Positions 9,256 to 17,752 of a DNA stretch of 64,000 nt are shown here, in pieces. The notes beneath the pieces were generated by a model. It saw nothing but the letters and a program-made list of their open reading frames with translations, was not told where the DNA came from and ran no database searches. Both the position numbers and the translations under genes were made by a program. How positions within the stretch are numbered: the stretch's first letter is position 1; each line of letters opens with the position of its first letter. The stretch comes from Pseudomonas sp. VD-NE ins (lineage in GTDB: Bacteria; Pseudomonadota; Gammaproteobacteria; Pseudomonadales; Pseudomonadaceae). Location of the stretch: contig NZ_CP134772.1 of the NCBI RefSeq assembly GCF_031882575.1, positions 6,297,001 through 6,361,000 on the forward strand. The letters run 5' to 3'.

Positions 9256-10221
9256 TTACTGCGCTTTAGCCACAGCGGCCGGTGGTGTCCAGATCACATC
9301 CTTGATGCTCAGCGGCTTGGGAATCAGCTTGAGCTGGAAGAACGTGTCAGCGATTTTCTGCTGCGCGGCGACCACTTCCGGGGTCAGGAACAGCGCGCCG
9401 TAGCCTTGGCGTTTCACCGAGGTCAGGGTGATGTCCGCCGGCAGGCCGAGCAGTGGCGCGACTTGTTGGGTCACGTCTTCGGGGTTGGCCTTCGACCATT
9501 CACCGACCGCGCGCACTTCCTCAACGAGGGTTTTGATCACCTGAGGATTTTTCTCGGCGTAAGGCTTGGTCGCGAGGTAGAACTGGTGGTTGTCGACGAT
9601 GCCTTTGCCGTCGCGCAGGGTGTGCGCTTGCAGTTGTTTCTCGGCGGCAGCCTGGTACGGATCCCAGATGACCCAGGCGTCGACGCTGCCACGTTCGAAC
9701 GCGGCGCGGGCATCGGCTGGCGGCAGGAATACGGTTTGAATGTCGGTGTATTTGAGACCGGCGTCTTCCAGTGCGCGCACCAGCAGGTAGTGGACGTTGG
9801 AGCCTTTGTTCAGCGCGACTTTCTTGCCCTTGAGATCGGCCACCGATTTGATCGGCGAGTCTTTCGGCACAAGGATCGCTTCGCTGTTCGGCGCTGGTGG
9901 TTCGTAGGCAACGTAGAGCAGATCAGCGCCAGCAGCCTGAGCGAACACTGGTGGAGTTTCGCCAGTGACGCCGAAGTCGATCGAGCCGACGTTCAGGCCT
10001 TCAAGCAATTGCGGGCCACCGGGGAATTCAGTCCATTGCACGTCGACGCCTTGGGTGGCCAGACGCTTCTCCAAAGTCCCTTTGGCTTTGAGCAGCACCA
10101 GCGTGCCGTACTTCTGATAACCGATCCGAAGGGTCTCGGCTTGAGCTTGAGTGATGGCGCCGAAGGTGACAGCCGCAGCAAACAGAGCGACCAGACCACG
10201 ACGCAAAAATACAGTGCGCAT
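9256..10221 (-). CDS. ssuA: Aliphatic sulfonate-binding periplasmic protein SsuA
   Basis: A 321-residue periplasmic binding protein. The start at 10221 gives a clean signal peptide [20 protein letters not shown] ending in an AQAET-type cleavage region; a longer frame to 10332 would overlap the end of ssuE and carries no signal features. The mature part begins [19 protein letters not shown], characteristic of the SsuA/TauA family. It delivers sulfonates to SsuBC. The gap from ssuE is 91 bases. Confidence 0.92.
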   Translation of the reverse strand: MRTVFLRRGLVALFAAAVTFGAITQAQAETLRIGYQKYGTLVLLKAKGTLEKRLATQGVDVQWTEFPGGPQLLEGLNVGSIDFGVTGETPPVFAQAAGADLLYVAYEPPAPNSEAILVPKDSPIKSVADLKGKKVALNKGSNVHYLLVRALEDAGLKYTDIQTVFLPPADARAAFERGSVDAWVIWDPYQAAAEKQLQAHTLRDGKGIVDNHQFYLATKPYAEKNPQVIKTLVEEVRAVGEWSKANPEDVTQQVAPLLGLPADITLTSVKRQGYGALFLTPEVVAAQQKIADTFFQLKLIPKPLSIKDVIWTPPAAVAKAQ

Positions 10222-10312
10222 AGCGCTCTCCTTTTTTGCTGTTGGGTTTTGGCTGCACCTGCTTGGCCGTTGGCGGCTGAGTAAGGTGAAGTACATCAAA
10301 TGCGGGTGTGGC

Positions 10313-10906
10313 TTAAATGCTCCAGCGAGCACTCAACAAACGTTCGTTCAACAGGCCCGGTTCCAGCGGTTTCGGCCGGCGGGCCATAGCGCCGACAAAC
10401 TGATCCAGCGCTTCATGCAGACGCTGCTCCAGCGCTGGAGCCAGTTGCGCCGCAGCACTGCCTTCGCCGTAAGCGATCTGGCTGTCCTCGGCGAAAATCC
10501 CCTGGAGCATTTCCTGGGCTTTCAGCGCCGACAAAACGGGCTTGAGCGCGTAGTCGACCACCAGCATGTGGGCGATGCTGCCGCCGGTGGCCATCGGCAA
10601 GACAATCTTGTGGTTCAAGGCGCGCTCCGGGAGCAGGTCCAACAGAGTTTTCAGAGCGCCGGAGAACGACGCTTTGTAAACCGGTGTGGCGATCAGCAGG
10701 CCGTCGGCGTTTTCAATCTGTTGTAGCAAGTCGAGCACCTTCGGGCTGTCGAAGCGGGCGTGAAGCAGGTCTTCGGCCGGGAAATCCCGCACCTGATAAC
10801 TCACCACTTCCACCCCTTGCTGCTGCAACCAGCGTTGCGAGCGCTCCAGCAGCACCCCGGAACGGGAGCGCAGGCTGGGACTGCCACCGAGTGAGACGAC
10901 CAGCAT
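10313..10906 (-). CDS. ssuE: NADPH-dependent FMN reductase SsuE
   Basis: A 197-residue flavodoxin-fold NAD(P)H:FMN reductase. It begins [17 protein letters not shown], the flavin phosphate-binding loop of this family, and has [17 protein letters not shown] near residues 88-104. It provides FMNH2 to SsuD. It is the first gene of the ssu operon on this strand, and its upstream region carries an AT-rich inverted repeat that may be regulatory. Confidence 0.93.
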   Translation of the reverse strand: MLVVSLGGSPSLRSRSGVLLERSQRWLQQQGVEVVSYQVRDFPAEDLLHARFDSPKVLDLLQQIENADGLLIATPVYKASFSGALKTLLDLLPERALNHKIVLPMATGGSIAHMLVVDYALKPVLSALKAQEMLQGIFAEDSQIAYGEGSAAAQLAPALEQRLHEALDQFVGAMARRPKPLEPGLLNERLLSARWSI

Positions 10907-10978
10907 TGAGACAATTCCTTAAGCGTTACTGGCGATTCGCGGGTTGCGATCTCGCTTCGATGGAGTGACCTTACCAGC

Positions 10979-11012
10979 TGATTTATATATCCATAAATCA
11001 TATTTATTCATT
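10979..11012 (-). promoter_or_regulatory. AT-rich inverted repeat and TTTATTCATT motif upstream of ssuE
   Basis: TGATTTAT at 10979-10986 and ATAAATCA at 10993-11000 form a perfect 8-base inverted repeat with a 6-base spacer, 73-94 bases before the ssuE start. TTTATTCATT follows at 11003-11012 and recurs at 13709-13718 before tauA. Sulfonate genes in Pseudomonas are known to need the LysR-type activator CysB, so an activator site is plausible; this is inference. Confidence 0.4.
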
Positions 11013-11056
11013 TGGTTATGCGTTTTGGAGATATGCATTTCAACAAACTGCGGGCG

Positions 11057-11080
11057 AAAAAAAAGGCCGTCGAAACGGCC
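11057..11080 (-). terminator. Rho-independent terminator of lsfA
   Basis: On the minus strand GGCCGT-TTCG-ACGGCC is followed by eight T residues (seen as A residues 11057-11064 on the plus strand). It is read after the lsfA stop at 11225 and after an intervening REP element. Confidence 0.82.
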
Positions 11081-11108
11081 TGAAATCCCCTGCTCAGTAG
11101 CTACCACT

Positions 11109-11212
11109 GATCGTTCCCACGCTCTGCGTGGGAATGAATCCATGGACGCTCCGCGTCCACTGTGGCGCGGAGCGTCACGGGCGGCATTCCCACGCAGAGC
11201 GTGGGAACGATC
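11109..11212. repeat. REP structure, family GATCGTTCCCACGC (perfect long inverted repeat)
   Basis: A 28-base arm at 11109-11136 is repeated as its exact reverse complement at 11185-11212. Each arm is itself palindromic (CCCACGCTCTGCGTGGG). The inner part contains GGACGCTCCGCGTCC and a GCGGAGCGTC unit, giving nested hairpins. It would lie in the 3' untranslated part of the lsfA transcript. Confidence 0.88.
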
Positions 11213-11224
11213 TGCCCAAGAAGA

Positions 11225-11863
11225 TCACTTGTTCGGCTGTGGCGTCAGGCGCAGGTACGGTTTCACCGCGCGATAGCCTTTCGGAAAGCGCTTTTTGATT
11301 TCGTCTTCATCCTTGAGCGAAGGCACGATCACCACTTCTTCACCGTCCTGCCAGTTGGCCGGGGTGGCTACCTTGTAGTTGTCGGTGAGCTGCAGCGAAT
11401 CGATCACCCGCAGAATCTCGTGGAAGTTGCGCCCGGTGCTCGCTGGATAGGTGATGGTCAAACGAACCTTCTTGTTCGGATCGATCACGAACAGCGAGCG
11501 CACGGTCAGCGTGTCGTTGGCGTTCGGGTGGATCAGATCATAGAGATCGGAGACCTTGCGATCGGCATCGGCCAGGATCGGAAAGTTGACGACAGTGTTC
11601 TGGGTTTCGTTGATGTCTTCGATCCACTTGTGGTGCGAATCCACCGGGTCGACCGACAGCGCGATGGCTTTGACGCCGCGTTTGCTGAACTCATCCTTGA
11701 GCTTGGCGGTGAAGCCCAGCTCAGTGGTGCACACCGGGGTGAAGTCCGCCGGGTGGGAGAACAGCACGCCCCAGCTATCGCCCAGCCATTCGTGGAAACG
11801 AATCTTGCCGGCGCTGGAATCCTGTTCGAAATCGGGGGCGATGTCGCCGAGTCTGAGGCTCAT
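11225..11863 (-). CDS. lsfA: 1-Cys peroxiredoxin LsfA (Prx6 family)
   Basis: A 212-residue peroxiredoxin with the motif HPADFTPVCTTELG; the peroxidatic cysteine is Cys45. There is no second resolving cysteine in the usual place, and the C-terminal half has the Prx6 layout (DKKVRLTITYPAS-like segment, then KRFPKGYRAVKPYLR). It reduces peroxides in the cytoplasm. LsfA is known in P. putida as a protein induced by sulfate starvation and is encoded next to ssuE. The same arrangement is seen here, with its own promoter region and terminator. Confidence 0.93.
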   Translation of the reverse strand: MSLRLGDIAPDFEQDSSAGKIRFHEWLGDSWGVLFSHPADFTPVCTTELGFTAKLKDEFSKRGVKAIALSVDPVDSHHKWIEDINETQNTVVNFPILADADRKVSDLYDLIHPNANDTLTVRSLFVIDPNKKVRLTITYPASTGRNFHEILRVIDSLQLTDNYKVATPANWQDGEEVVIVPSLKDEDEIKKRFPKGYRAVKPYLRLTPQPNK

Positions 11864-11920
11864 GATGCTGCTCCTGATGAGTTGTTCGAGACCTCAACTG
11901 TAGCCCGGGATTTGCCATCG

Positions 11921-11931
11921 TGAAAAAGAAT
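11921..11931 (-). promoter_or_regulatory. ATTCTTTTTCA motif upstream of lsfA
   Basis: Read on the minus strand, ATTCTTTTTCA lies 58-68 bases before the lsfA start and the same 11-mer occurs at 13716-13726 upstream of tauA. It may be part of a common sulfur-starvation control site. Confidence 0.35.
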
Positions 11932-12058
11932 AAATAATGAGATATCTAGATCATAAATGAATATTAAACATCTGTTCACTGGACGCTCGGCGGCATCCCG
12001 ACGAACATCAGCCGCAAGGTTCGAGAAGGCCTTGAGTTGCTGTAAAGAGGGGAATTTC

Positions 12059-12089
12059 GAGGCAGGCTTACGGGGGTGAGCCTGACTCG
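12059..12089. other. Hairpin next to the oprD terminator
   Basis: GAGGCAGGCT and AGCCTGACTC pair with one mismatch around a 10-base loop, just to the left of the terminator stem at 12098. It has no T tract, so it could be a 3' processing structure of the oprD transcript or incidental. Confidence 0.35.
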
Positions 12090-12097
12090 AAAATGCA

Positions 12098-12137
12098 AAA
12101 GCCCCGTCCGGCGCGATGCCGGACGGGGCTTTTTTTA
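12098..12137 (-). terminator. Strong bidirectional terminator after the OprD-family porin
   Basis: A perfect 12-base stem GCCCCGTCCGGC/GCCGGACGGGGC is flanked by AAAA on the left and TTTTTTT on the right. It follows the porin stop at 12161 on the minus strand. Confidence 0.92.
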
Positions 12138-12160
12138 CATCAACGAATCGAGACGCGCTA

Positions 12161-13519
12161 TTACAGCAGCGGGATCGAGTAGCTGACGATCAGGCGGTTT
12201 TCATCCTGGTCACGCTGACCTGGGATGTCGTTGCGCCAGGTAGCGTTTTTCCACATCAGGCCCAGGTTTTTCAGCGGGCCCTCTGGTACGACGTAACCGA
12301 CGGTCAGGTCGCGTTCCCACTCGGAACGGCCATTGCCGTTTTCACGACCGTTGGTGCCCACGGTGTCGATGTTGTCGCCACGCAGGTAAACCATACCGGC
12401 AGTCAGACCAGGTACACCGATTTTGGCGAAGTCATACGAGTAGCGTGCTTGCCAGGTTTTCTCGCCGGCACGACCGAATTTCTGGATCTGCATGTCGGTG
12501 ATGGTGTAGTTCGACGAGCCGTCGCCCTGGTTCAGCCAAGGGAAGTCGCTGCTGCCGTTGGAAACCTGGTAACCGCCACCGAAGGTGTGACCTTCAACGG
12601 TGTAGAGGAACAGGCCGCTGTACAGGTTGTTGTCGACTTCGCCACGACCGTTACGGAAACCGGTGTAGTTACCCGAGCTGTAGTAAGCCGAATCGTTGCC
12701 GTTCTTGCCGTCGTTGGAGCTGTTGAAGTAACGGAAGTCGGACTTCAAAACGCCCGGGCCGATTGCCCAGTTGTGAACCAGACCCAGGAAGTGCTGCTTG
12801 TAGAAGTCTTCCAGGTTGCCGTAGTAGTACTGGGCAGTCAGGTCTTTGGTGATCTTGTAGTCACCACCGGCGTAGATGAACTTGTTGCTGTCACGGAATG
12901 CAGTGCCACGGGAGTTGGCGCCACCAATCGAAAGGTTTTCGTTGTTGCTGGAGTTACGCCCCTTCACGGCTTCGATCTGACCACCGACCAGGGTCAGGTC
13001 CTTGATGTCGCCGGAAGTGATCTGGCCACCCTGCCAGGTTTGTGGCAGCAGACGACCGTCGTTGGTCACGATGACCGGGTTCTTCGGCTGCAGAGTACCC
13101 AGCTTCAACTCAGTCTGGGAGATCTTGGCTTTGGCGGTCAGGCCCAGGCTCGAGAAGTTATCAACCGCTTCGCCGTTGGACTTGCTCGGGAACACAGTGC
13201 CGCCGTAAGAGGAAGCAGTGGCGCCGTTGGTGCCGCCGCCCGAATCCAGACGCACGCCCAGCAGGCCGATGGCGTCGATACCGAAGCCGACGGTGCCCTG
13301 GGTGTAACCGGAAATGAAGCGCAGGTCGAAGCCTTGGCCCCACTCTTCCTGCTTGTTCTGAGCGCCAGCAGCTTTGGTGCCCGAATCGCGGTTATCGGTG
13401 TTGATGTAGAAGTTACGCAGCCCCAAAGTAGCTTTGCTGTCTTCGATGAAACCGGCGGCGCCTGCCTGCTGCGCCATAACCCCTACGGCCACAGCCAGGG
13501 CCAAGGTGGACTTGTTCAT
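12161..13519 (-). CDS. OprD-family outer membrane porin
   Basis: A 452-residue OprD/OprE-type porin. Residues 1-22 form a signal peptide (MNKSTLALAVAVGVMAQQAG, then AAG), and the mature protein begins GFIEDSKATLGLRNFYINTD, the standard OprD-family opening. The C-terminus ends RLIVSYSIPLL, as expected for an outer membrane beta-barrel. The family makes 18-stranded substrate-specific channels for amino acids and small acids. It sits between lsfA and a divergent taurine-binding protein, so uptake of organosulfur compounds is a reasonable guess, but no residue shows that. Confidence 0.9.
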   Translation of the reverse strand: MNKSTLALAVAVGVMAQQAGAAGFIEDSKATLGLRNFYINTDNRDSGTKAAGAQNKQEEWGQGFDLRFISGYTQGTVGFGIDAIGLLGVRLDSGGGTNGATASSYGGTVFPSKSNGEAVDNFSSLGLTAKAKISQTELKLGTLQPKNPVIVTNDGRLLPQTWQGGQITSGDIKDLTLVGGQIEAVKGRNSSNNENLSIGGANSRGTAFRDSNKFIYAGGDYKITKDLTAQYYYGNLEDFYKQHFLGLVHNWAIGPGVLKSDFRYFNSSNDGKNGNDSAYYSSGNYTGFRNGRGEVDNNLYSGLFLYTVEGHTFGGGYQVSNGSSDFPWLNQGDGSSNYTITDMQIQKFGRAGEKTWQARYSYDFAKIGVPGLTAGMVYLRGDNIDTVGTNGRENGNGRSEWERDLTVGYVVPEGPLKNLGLMWKNATWRNDIPGQRDQDENRLIVSYSIPLL

Positions 13520-13883
13520 GTAAAGCTCCTCTCGTTTCTAATTCTTGTGTTCCTGGCCCTGGGTCTGATGCCCCGGGTCCTAAGATGCGCGATTAGCGCC
13601 AGACCGTGACTGACAAGTCAATCGTAACCTTGTATGTCTACGACCAAGGTCTAATCGCAGTGATTTGGTCCGTGCAGAGTAAAGATTTCCTGATAAACCC
13701 AAAAAGAATTTATTCATTCTTTTTCATATCATTTCGGAATATGGCCAGTATCTTGCCACCTCCGCCGGGAAACAGCGTATCGGCGACTAAGCTCATTCCT
13801 AAATGGTATTTGTTAGCCTTTTTTTATATCGATTAGCTTTGGCGCAACCGCAATTCGTCAAACCCTATCGAAAAGGCGACGCC
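13520..13883. other. Divergent promoter region between the porin and tauA
   Basis: This 364-base gap is clearly more AT-rich than its surroundings in the part 13620-13840. It must hold the promoters of both flanking genes. The porin ATG at 13519 is preceded by an AGAGGAGCTTTAC-type ribosome binding site. The clearest element is the inverted repeat at 13701-13724. No gene is visible in it. Confidence 0.6.
13701..13726 (+). promoter_or_regulatory. AAAAAGAA-N8-TTCTTTTT inverted repeat with TTTATTCATT core upstream of tauA
   Basis: AAAAAGAA (13701-13708) and TTCTTTTT (13717-13724) are perfect inverted repeats around TTTATTCA. The region includes TTTATTCATT (also before ssuE) and ATTCTTTTTCA (also before lsfA). 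It is 158-183 bases before the tauA ATG and about 180-205 before the porin ATG, so it could serve either gene. Confidence 0.42.
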
Positions 13884-14873
13884 ATGATGGCCAAACGCGC
13901 ACTATCTAGTCAATTTGTTACAGTTTGTGTGTCAGCACTGATTTCTTTTTCTGCCCATGCCGCCAACCTCACGGTCGGCTATCAAACCGGTATCGACCCG
14001 AGCAAAGTCCCCCAGGCCGACGGTGTTTACGAGAAAACCATCGGCGAGAAAATCGACTGGCGCCGCTTCAACAGTGGCCCGGAAGTTGTGACAGCCATTG
14101 CTTCGGGTGACGTGCAGATCGGCAACCTCGGCTCCAGCCCGTTGGCGGCCGCCGCTTCGCGCAATCTGCCGATTGTGGCATTCATCGTTTCAGCGCAGAT
14201 CAATGCCGCCGAAGCCTTTGTGGTGCGCAATGGCAGCGGTATCAACACACCCCAGGACCTGATTGGCAAAACCATCGCCACACCCTTCGTTTCCACCTCC
14301 CACTACAGCCTGCTCGGCGCACTCAAGCACTGGGGCCTGGACGCCTCGAAAGTCAAAGTGGTGAACCTGCAACCCGCAGAGATCGCCGCCGCGTGGAAGC
14401 GCGGAGATATTGATGGTGCGTTTGTCTGGTCGCCAGCGCTGGGTGAAATCCGCAAGACCGGCAAGACCCTCACCGATGCTGCCCAAGTCGGTCAGTGGGG
14501 CGCGCCAACCTTCGAAGTCTGGGTCGCCCGTAAAGACTTCGCCGAAAAGCATCCTGAGGTCGTGGCCAAATTTGCCAAAGTCACTCTAGACGCGTTTGCC
14601 GATTACGCCAGCCATAAAGACAGCTGGACGGCTGAGTCCGAACCTGTGCAAAAAATCGCCAAATTGACCGGTGCCAACGCCGCCGATGTGCCGGAATTGC
14701 TTGCGGGTTCGGCGTTCCCGGATGCCAAGGCACAGCAAACCACCGCGCTGCTGGATGGCGGCACGGCGAAAGCGATTGGCGAGACGGCGAAGTTTTTGAA
14801 GGAACAGGGCAAGGTTGAAACGGTGCTGCCGGATTATTCGGCGTATGTCAGCGCGAAATTCATCACCGAGTAA
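13884..14873 (+). CDS. tauA: Taurine/sulfonate ABC transporter substrate-binding protein (TauA-like), without adjacent tauBCD
   Basis: A 329-residue periplasmic binding protein; the ATG at 13884 gives the signal peptide MMAKRALSSQFVTVCVSALI with an AHAAN cleavage region. The mature part NLTVGYQTGIDPSKVPQADG and the segments FNSGPEVVTAIASGDVQIGN and LGSSPLAAAASR are typical of TauA. Its usual role is delivery of taurine to TauBC, followed by sulfur release by TauD. Here the next gene is argA on the other strand and no tauB, tauC or tauD follows. It may work with SsuBC or with tauBCD located elsewhere. Confidence 0.85.
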   Translation: MMAKRALSSQFVTVCVSALISFSAHAANLTVGYQTGIDPSKVPQADGVYEKTIGEKIDWRRFNSGPEVVTAIASGDVQIGNLGSSPLAAAASRNLPIVAFIVSAQINAAEAFVVRNGSGINTPQDLIGKTIATPFVSTSHYSLLGALKHWGLDASKVKVVNLQPAEIAAAWKRGDIDGAFVWSPALGEIRKTGKTLTDAAQVGQWGAPTFEVWVARKDFAEKHPEVVAKFAKVTLDAFADYASHKDSWTAESEPVQKIAKLTGANAADVPELLAGSAFPDAKAQQTTALLDGGTAKAIGETAKFLKEQGKVETVLPDYSAYVSAKFITE

Positions 14874-14875
14874 TT

Positions 14876-14906
14876 GATCGTTCCCACACAGCGCGTGGGA
14901 ACCATC
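14876..14906. repeat. Single degenerate REP unit, family GATCGTTCCCACGC
   Basis: GATCGTTCCCACACAGCGCG followed by TGGGAACCATC is one imperfect palindromic copy of the family seen at 11109-11212. It starts two bases after the tauA stop codon. Confidence 0.75.
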
Positions 14907-14914
14907 GGGCGCAG

Positions 14915-16213
14915 TCAGAGGGGCTTTTCGAAGATTTTCGAATTGCGCTGGAAGTTGTACAGCGAAGCCCGTGCTGCTGGCAGGCGTTCAACGCTGCTCG
15001 GTTCGAATCCACGCTCACGGAACCAGTGCGCGGTGCGGGTGGTGAGGACAAATAGCGTCTTCAAACCCTGCGCCCGCGCGCGGGTCTCAATGCGCTCCAG
15101 CAGTTCATCACCGCGGCCGCCATGGCGATACTCCGGGTTCACTGCCAGACACGCCAGTTCACCGGCGTCGGAATCGGCAATCTGATACAGCGCCGCGCAG
15201 GCGATGATCATGCCTTCACGCTCGACCACGCTGAACTGCTCGATCTCACGCTCCAGCACTTCGCGCGAACGACGTACAAGAATCCCCTGCTCTTCCAGCG
15301 GACTGATCAAGTCGAGCAAGCCGCCGACGTCTTCAATCGCCGCCTCGCGGACCAGTTCGAATTGTTCCTGCGCGACCAGCGTACCGCCACCGTCACGGGT
15401 AAACAGCTCGGTCAGCAGTGCGCCGTCTTCGGCGTAACTGACAATATGGCTGCGCGCGACACCGCCACGGCAAGCCTCGGCGGCAGCATCGAGCAGTTCT
15501 GCCTGATAGTTGCTGCCCAGACGCTGCAAATGCGCCGGCACTTGCTGTGGACGCAGCTCGCGCACCAGTTTGCCGTTCTCGTCGATCAGACCGAGGTCAG
15601 CACCGAACAGCAGCAGTTTGTCGGCGCCCAGGTCGATGGCGGCGCGGGTGGCGACGTCTTCGCAGGCGAGGTTGAAAATTTCACCGGTTGGCGAGTAACC
15701 CAACGGTGACAGCAGCACAATCGAGCGCTCATCGAGCAGACGATTGATGCCCTTGCGGTCAACCCGGCGCACTTCGCCGGTGTGGTGATAGTCGACACCT
15801 TCGAGCACGCCGATCGGCCGCGCGGTAACGAGGTTGCCGCTGGCCACGCGCAGACGCGAGCCTTGCATCGGCGACGACGCCATGTCCATCGACAGGCGCG
15901 CTTCGATGGCGATGCGCAGCTGTCCGACCGCATCGATCACGCACTCCAGCGTCGCTGCATCGGTGATGCGCATGCCGTGGTGATAATGCGGGGTCAGGCC
16001 GCGCGCGGCGAGGCGGGTTTCAATCTGCGGGCGCGAACCGTGCACCAGCACCAGGCGCACGCCGAGGCTGTGCAGCAGGACGATGTCGTGGACGATGTTG
16101 CCGAAATTCGGATGCTCCACGCCGTCGCCAGGCAGCATGACGACGAAGGTGCAGTCGCGGTGGGCATTGATGTAAGGGGACGCGTGACGAAGCCAATTAA
16201 CGTATTCGGGCAT
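14915..16213 (-). CDS. argA: Amino-acid N-acetyltransferase (N-acetylglutamate synthase) ArgA
   Basis: A 432-residue bifunctional-layout ArgA: an amino acid kinase-like domain at residues ~25-280 (VVMLPGDGVEHPNFGNIVHD, LVLVHGSRPQ) and a GNAT acetyltransferase domain at ~290-430 (LACLAVNPEYRHGGRGDELL, then TLFVLTTRTAHWFRERGF). It transfers acetyl from acetyl-CoA to glutamate, the first step of arginine synthesis, and is normally inhibited by arginine through the kinase-like domain. argE lies upstream on the same strand, 238 bases away. Confidence 0.96.
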   Translation of the reverse strand: MPEYVNWLRHASPYINAHRDCTFVVMLPGDGVEHPNFGNIVHDIVLLHSLGVRLVLVHGSRPQIETRLAARGLTPHYHHGMRITDAATLECVIDAVGQLRIAIEARLSMDMASSPMQGSRLRVASGNLVTARPIGVLEGVDYHHTGEVRRVDRKGINRLLDERSIVLLSPLGYSPTGEIFNLACEDVATRAAIDLGADKLLLFGADLGLIDENGKLVRELRPQQVPAHLQRLGSNYQAELLDAAAEACRGGVARSHIVSYAEDGALLTELFTRDGGGTLVAQEQFELVREAAIEDVGGLLDLISPLEEQGILVRRSREVLEREIEQFSVVEREGMIIACAALYQIADSDAGELACLAVNPEYRHGGRGDELLERIETRARAQGLKTLFVLTTRTAHWFRERGFEPSSVERLPAARASLYNFQRNSKIFEKPL

Positions 16214-16361
16214 GAACCTGGGCCTGTAATAAATAGCAGCCGAAAAAGGGGCGAAACGGAAAACGCACAGCGGGCTGATGGTTATCGTCGGAACAGGCTT
16301 GGCGACACGCGCGCTCTCCTCATGAAAACGGGTTGGATTCCCACTAATTTACCGACCTCCC

Positions 16362-16442
16362 CTGTAGGAGCTGCCGCAGGCTGCGATTTTTTGATCTTCT
16401 GAAACAAAAGCAAAAGATCGCAGCCTGCGGCAGCTCCTACAA
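16362..16442. repeat. REP pair, family GTAGGAGCTGCCGCAGGCTG (inverted)
   Basis: Two inverted copies of GTAGGAGCTGCCGCAGGCTG, each continuing into GATCTTTTGATC-type sequence, lie after the argE stop. The same family recurs at 19131, 22421 and 26677. Confidence 0.9.
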
Positions 16443-16451
16443 GGGAGCCGT

Positions 16452-17597
16452 TCAATTCTTCAGGCAGTAATGTTCAATCAGTTGCCGTAATAGATGCACG
16501 GTAGGCTGCAAACGTGACATTTCAAGGTACTCGCCGGGCTGATGCGCACAGGCAATGTCGCCGGGGCCGAGCACGATGGTTTCGCAGCCAAGGCGCTGAA
16601 GATAAGGCGCTTCGGTACCAAACGCTACTGCTTCGGCGCTATGACCGGTGAGCTTTTCGGCGATGCGCACCAGTTCGGCGTCTTCATCCTGCTCGAACGG
16701 CGGCACTTCCGGGAACAACGGTTTGTAATCGATCTTGACCTGATGCCGCTCAGCCACCGGGTTGAGCTTGCGCAGAATCTCCGCACGCAGGACTTTCGGG
16801 TCCATGCCCGGCAATGGCCGCAGGTCGAATTCCAGCGAACACTGGCCGCAGATACGGTTGGGATTATCGCCGCCATGGATACAGCCGAAGTTCATCGTCG
16901 GTTGCGGCACGCTGAACTGCGGATTGTTGAATTCGCGCTGCCACAGCAGGCGCAGGCCGCGCAGTTCGCCGATGGCATCGTGCATCGCTTCGAGGGCGCT
17001 GTGGCCCAGACGCGGATCCGACGAATGGCCGCTCTGCCCGAGAATGTCGATGCGCTCCATCATGATGCCCTTGTGCATGCGGATCGGCTTGAGCCCGGTC
17101 GGCTCGCCGATTACCGCCGCACGACCCAGCGGACGCCCGGCCTCGGCGAGTGCGCGGGCGCCGGACATCGAGCTTTCTTCATCGCAGGTAGCAAGGATCA
17201 GCAACGGTTGCTTGAACGGTTGATCAAGCAGCGGCTGCACGGCTTCGATGATCAGGGCGAAAAAACCCTTCATGTCGCAACTGCCCAACCCGACCCAGCG
17301 GCCATCGACTTCGGTGAGCTTCAGTGGATCGGTCTGCCACAACGCATCGTCGTACGGCACCGTGTCGCTGTGGCCGGCCAGCACCAGCCCGCCGGGGCCG
17401 CTGCCGAAACTGGCGAGCAGGTTGAATTTGCCCGGGCTAACCTGCTGAATGTCGCAGCTGAAACCCAGATCCCCCAGCCAGCCGGCGAGCAGATCGATCA
17501 CCGCCCGATTGGATTGATCGAGGTTCGGTTGGGTACAGCTGACCGATGGCGCGGCGATCAGCGCAGCGAACTGGTCTTGCATGGACGGCAAAGGCAT
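16452..17597 (-). CDS. argE: Acetylornithine deacetylase ArgE
   Basis: A 381-residue M20-family metallopeptidase fold enzyme. Metal-site segments are visible: LVLAGHSDTVPYD near residue 75 (His and Asp ligands), the GSCDMKGFFA segment near 105, and LATCDEESSMSGA near 137. It hydrolyses N-acetylornithine to ornithine and acetate. The ATG at 17597 has GGAG 8 bases upstream, so the TTG-initiated extension to 17609 is not used. Pseudomonas also has ArgJ, which can make this step partly redundant. Confidence 0.92.
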   Translation of the reverse strand: MPLPSMQDQFAALIAAPSVSCTQPNLDQSNRAVIDLLAGWLGDLGFSCDIQQVSPGKFNLLASFGSGPGGLVLAGHSDTVPYDDALWQTDPLKLTEVDGRWVGLGSCDMKGFFALIIEAVQPLLDQPFKQPLLILATCDEESSMSGARALAEAGRPLGRAAVIGEPTGLKPIRMHKGIMMERIDILGQSGHSSDPRLGHSALEAMHDAIGELRGLRLLWQREFNNPQFSVPQPTMNFGCIHGGDNPNRICGQCSLEFDLRPLPGMDPKVLRAEILRKLNPVAERHQVKIDYKPLFPEVPPFEQDEDAELVRIAEKLTGHSAEAVAFGTEAPYLQRLGCETIVLGPGDIACAHQPGEYLEMSRLQPTVHLLRQLIEHYCLKN

Positions 17598-17752
17598 CGC
17601 TGACTCCAACTCCCGATTTGAAGTCCATCATAGAACCATCCGGCGTCAGGAATAAACCGCCGCAGGGCGTAGGACGAATCAGTCCTGTACACTGCACGGC
17701 CTTGGCAGCCACATATTCCCCGGCTGCGCTCCCGATCCTGGATTTTCCGGCC

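Larger units (their letters stand above)
10907..11224. other. Intergenic region between ssuE and lsfA
   Basis: This 318-base gap has no gene. From left to right it holds the ssuE promoter region, an AT-rich segment with an 8-base inverted repeat (10979-11000), the lsfA terminator (11057-11080) and a long REP structure (11109-11212) that lies between the lsfA stop and its terminator. Confidence 0.7.

Noticed and set aside
12116..13609. 497-codon plus-strand frame over the porin gene
   Set aside because: Mirror of the OprD-family gene with no domain features; it also runs through the terminator at 12098-12137.
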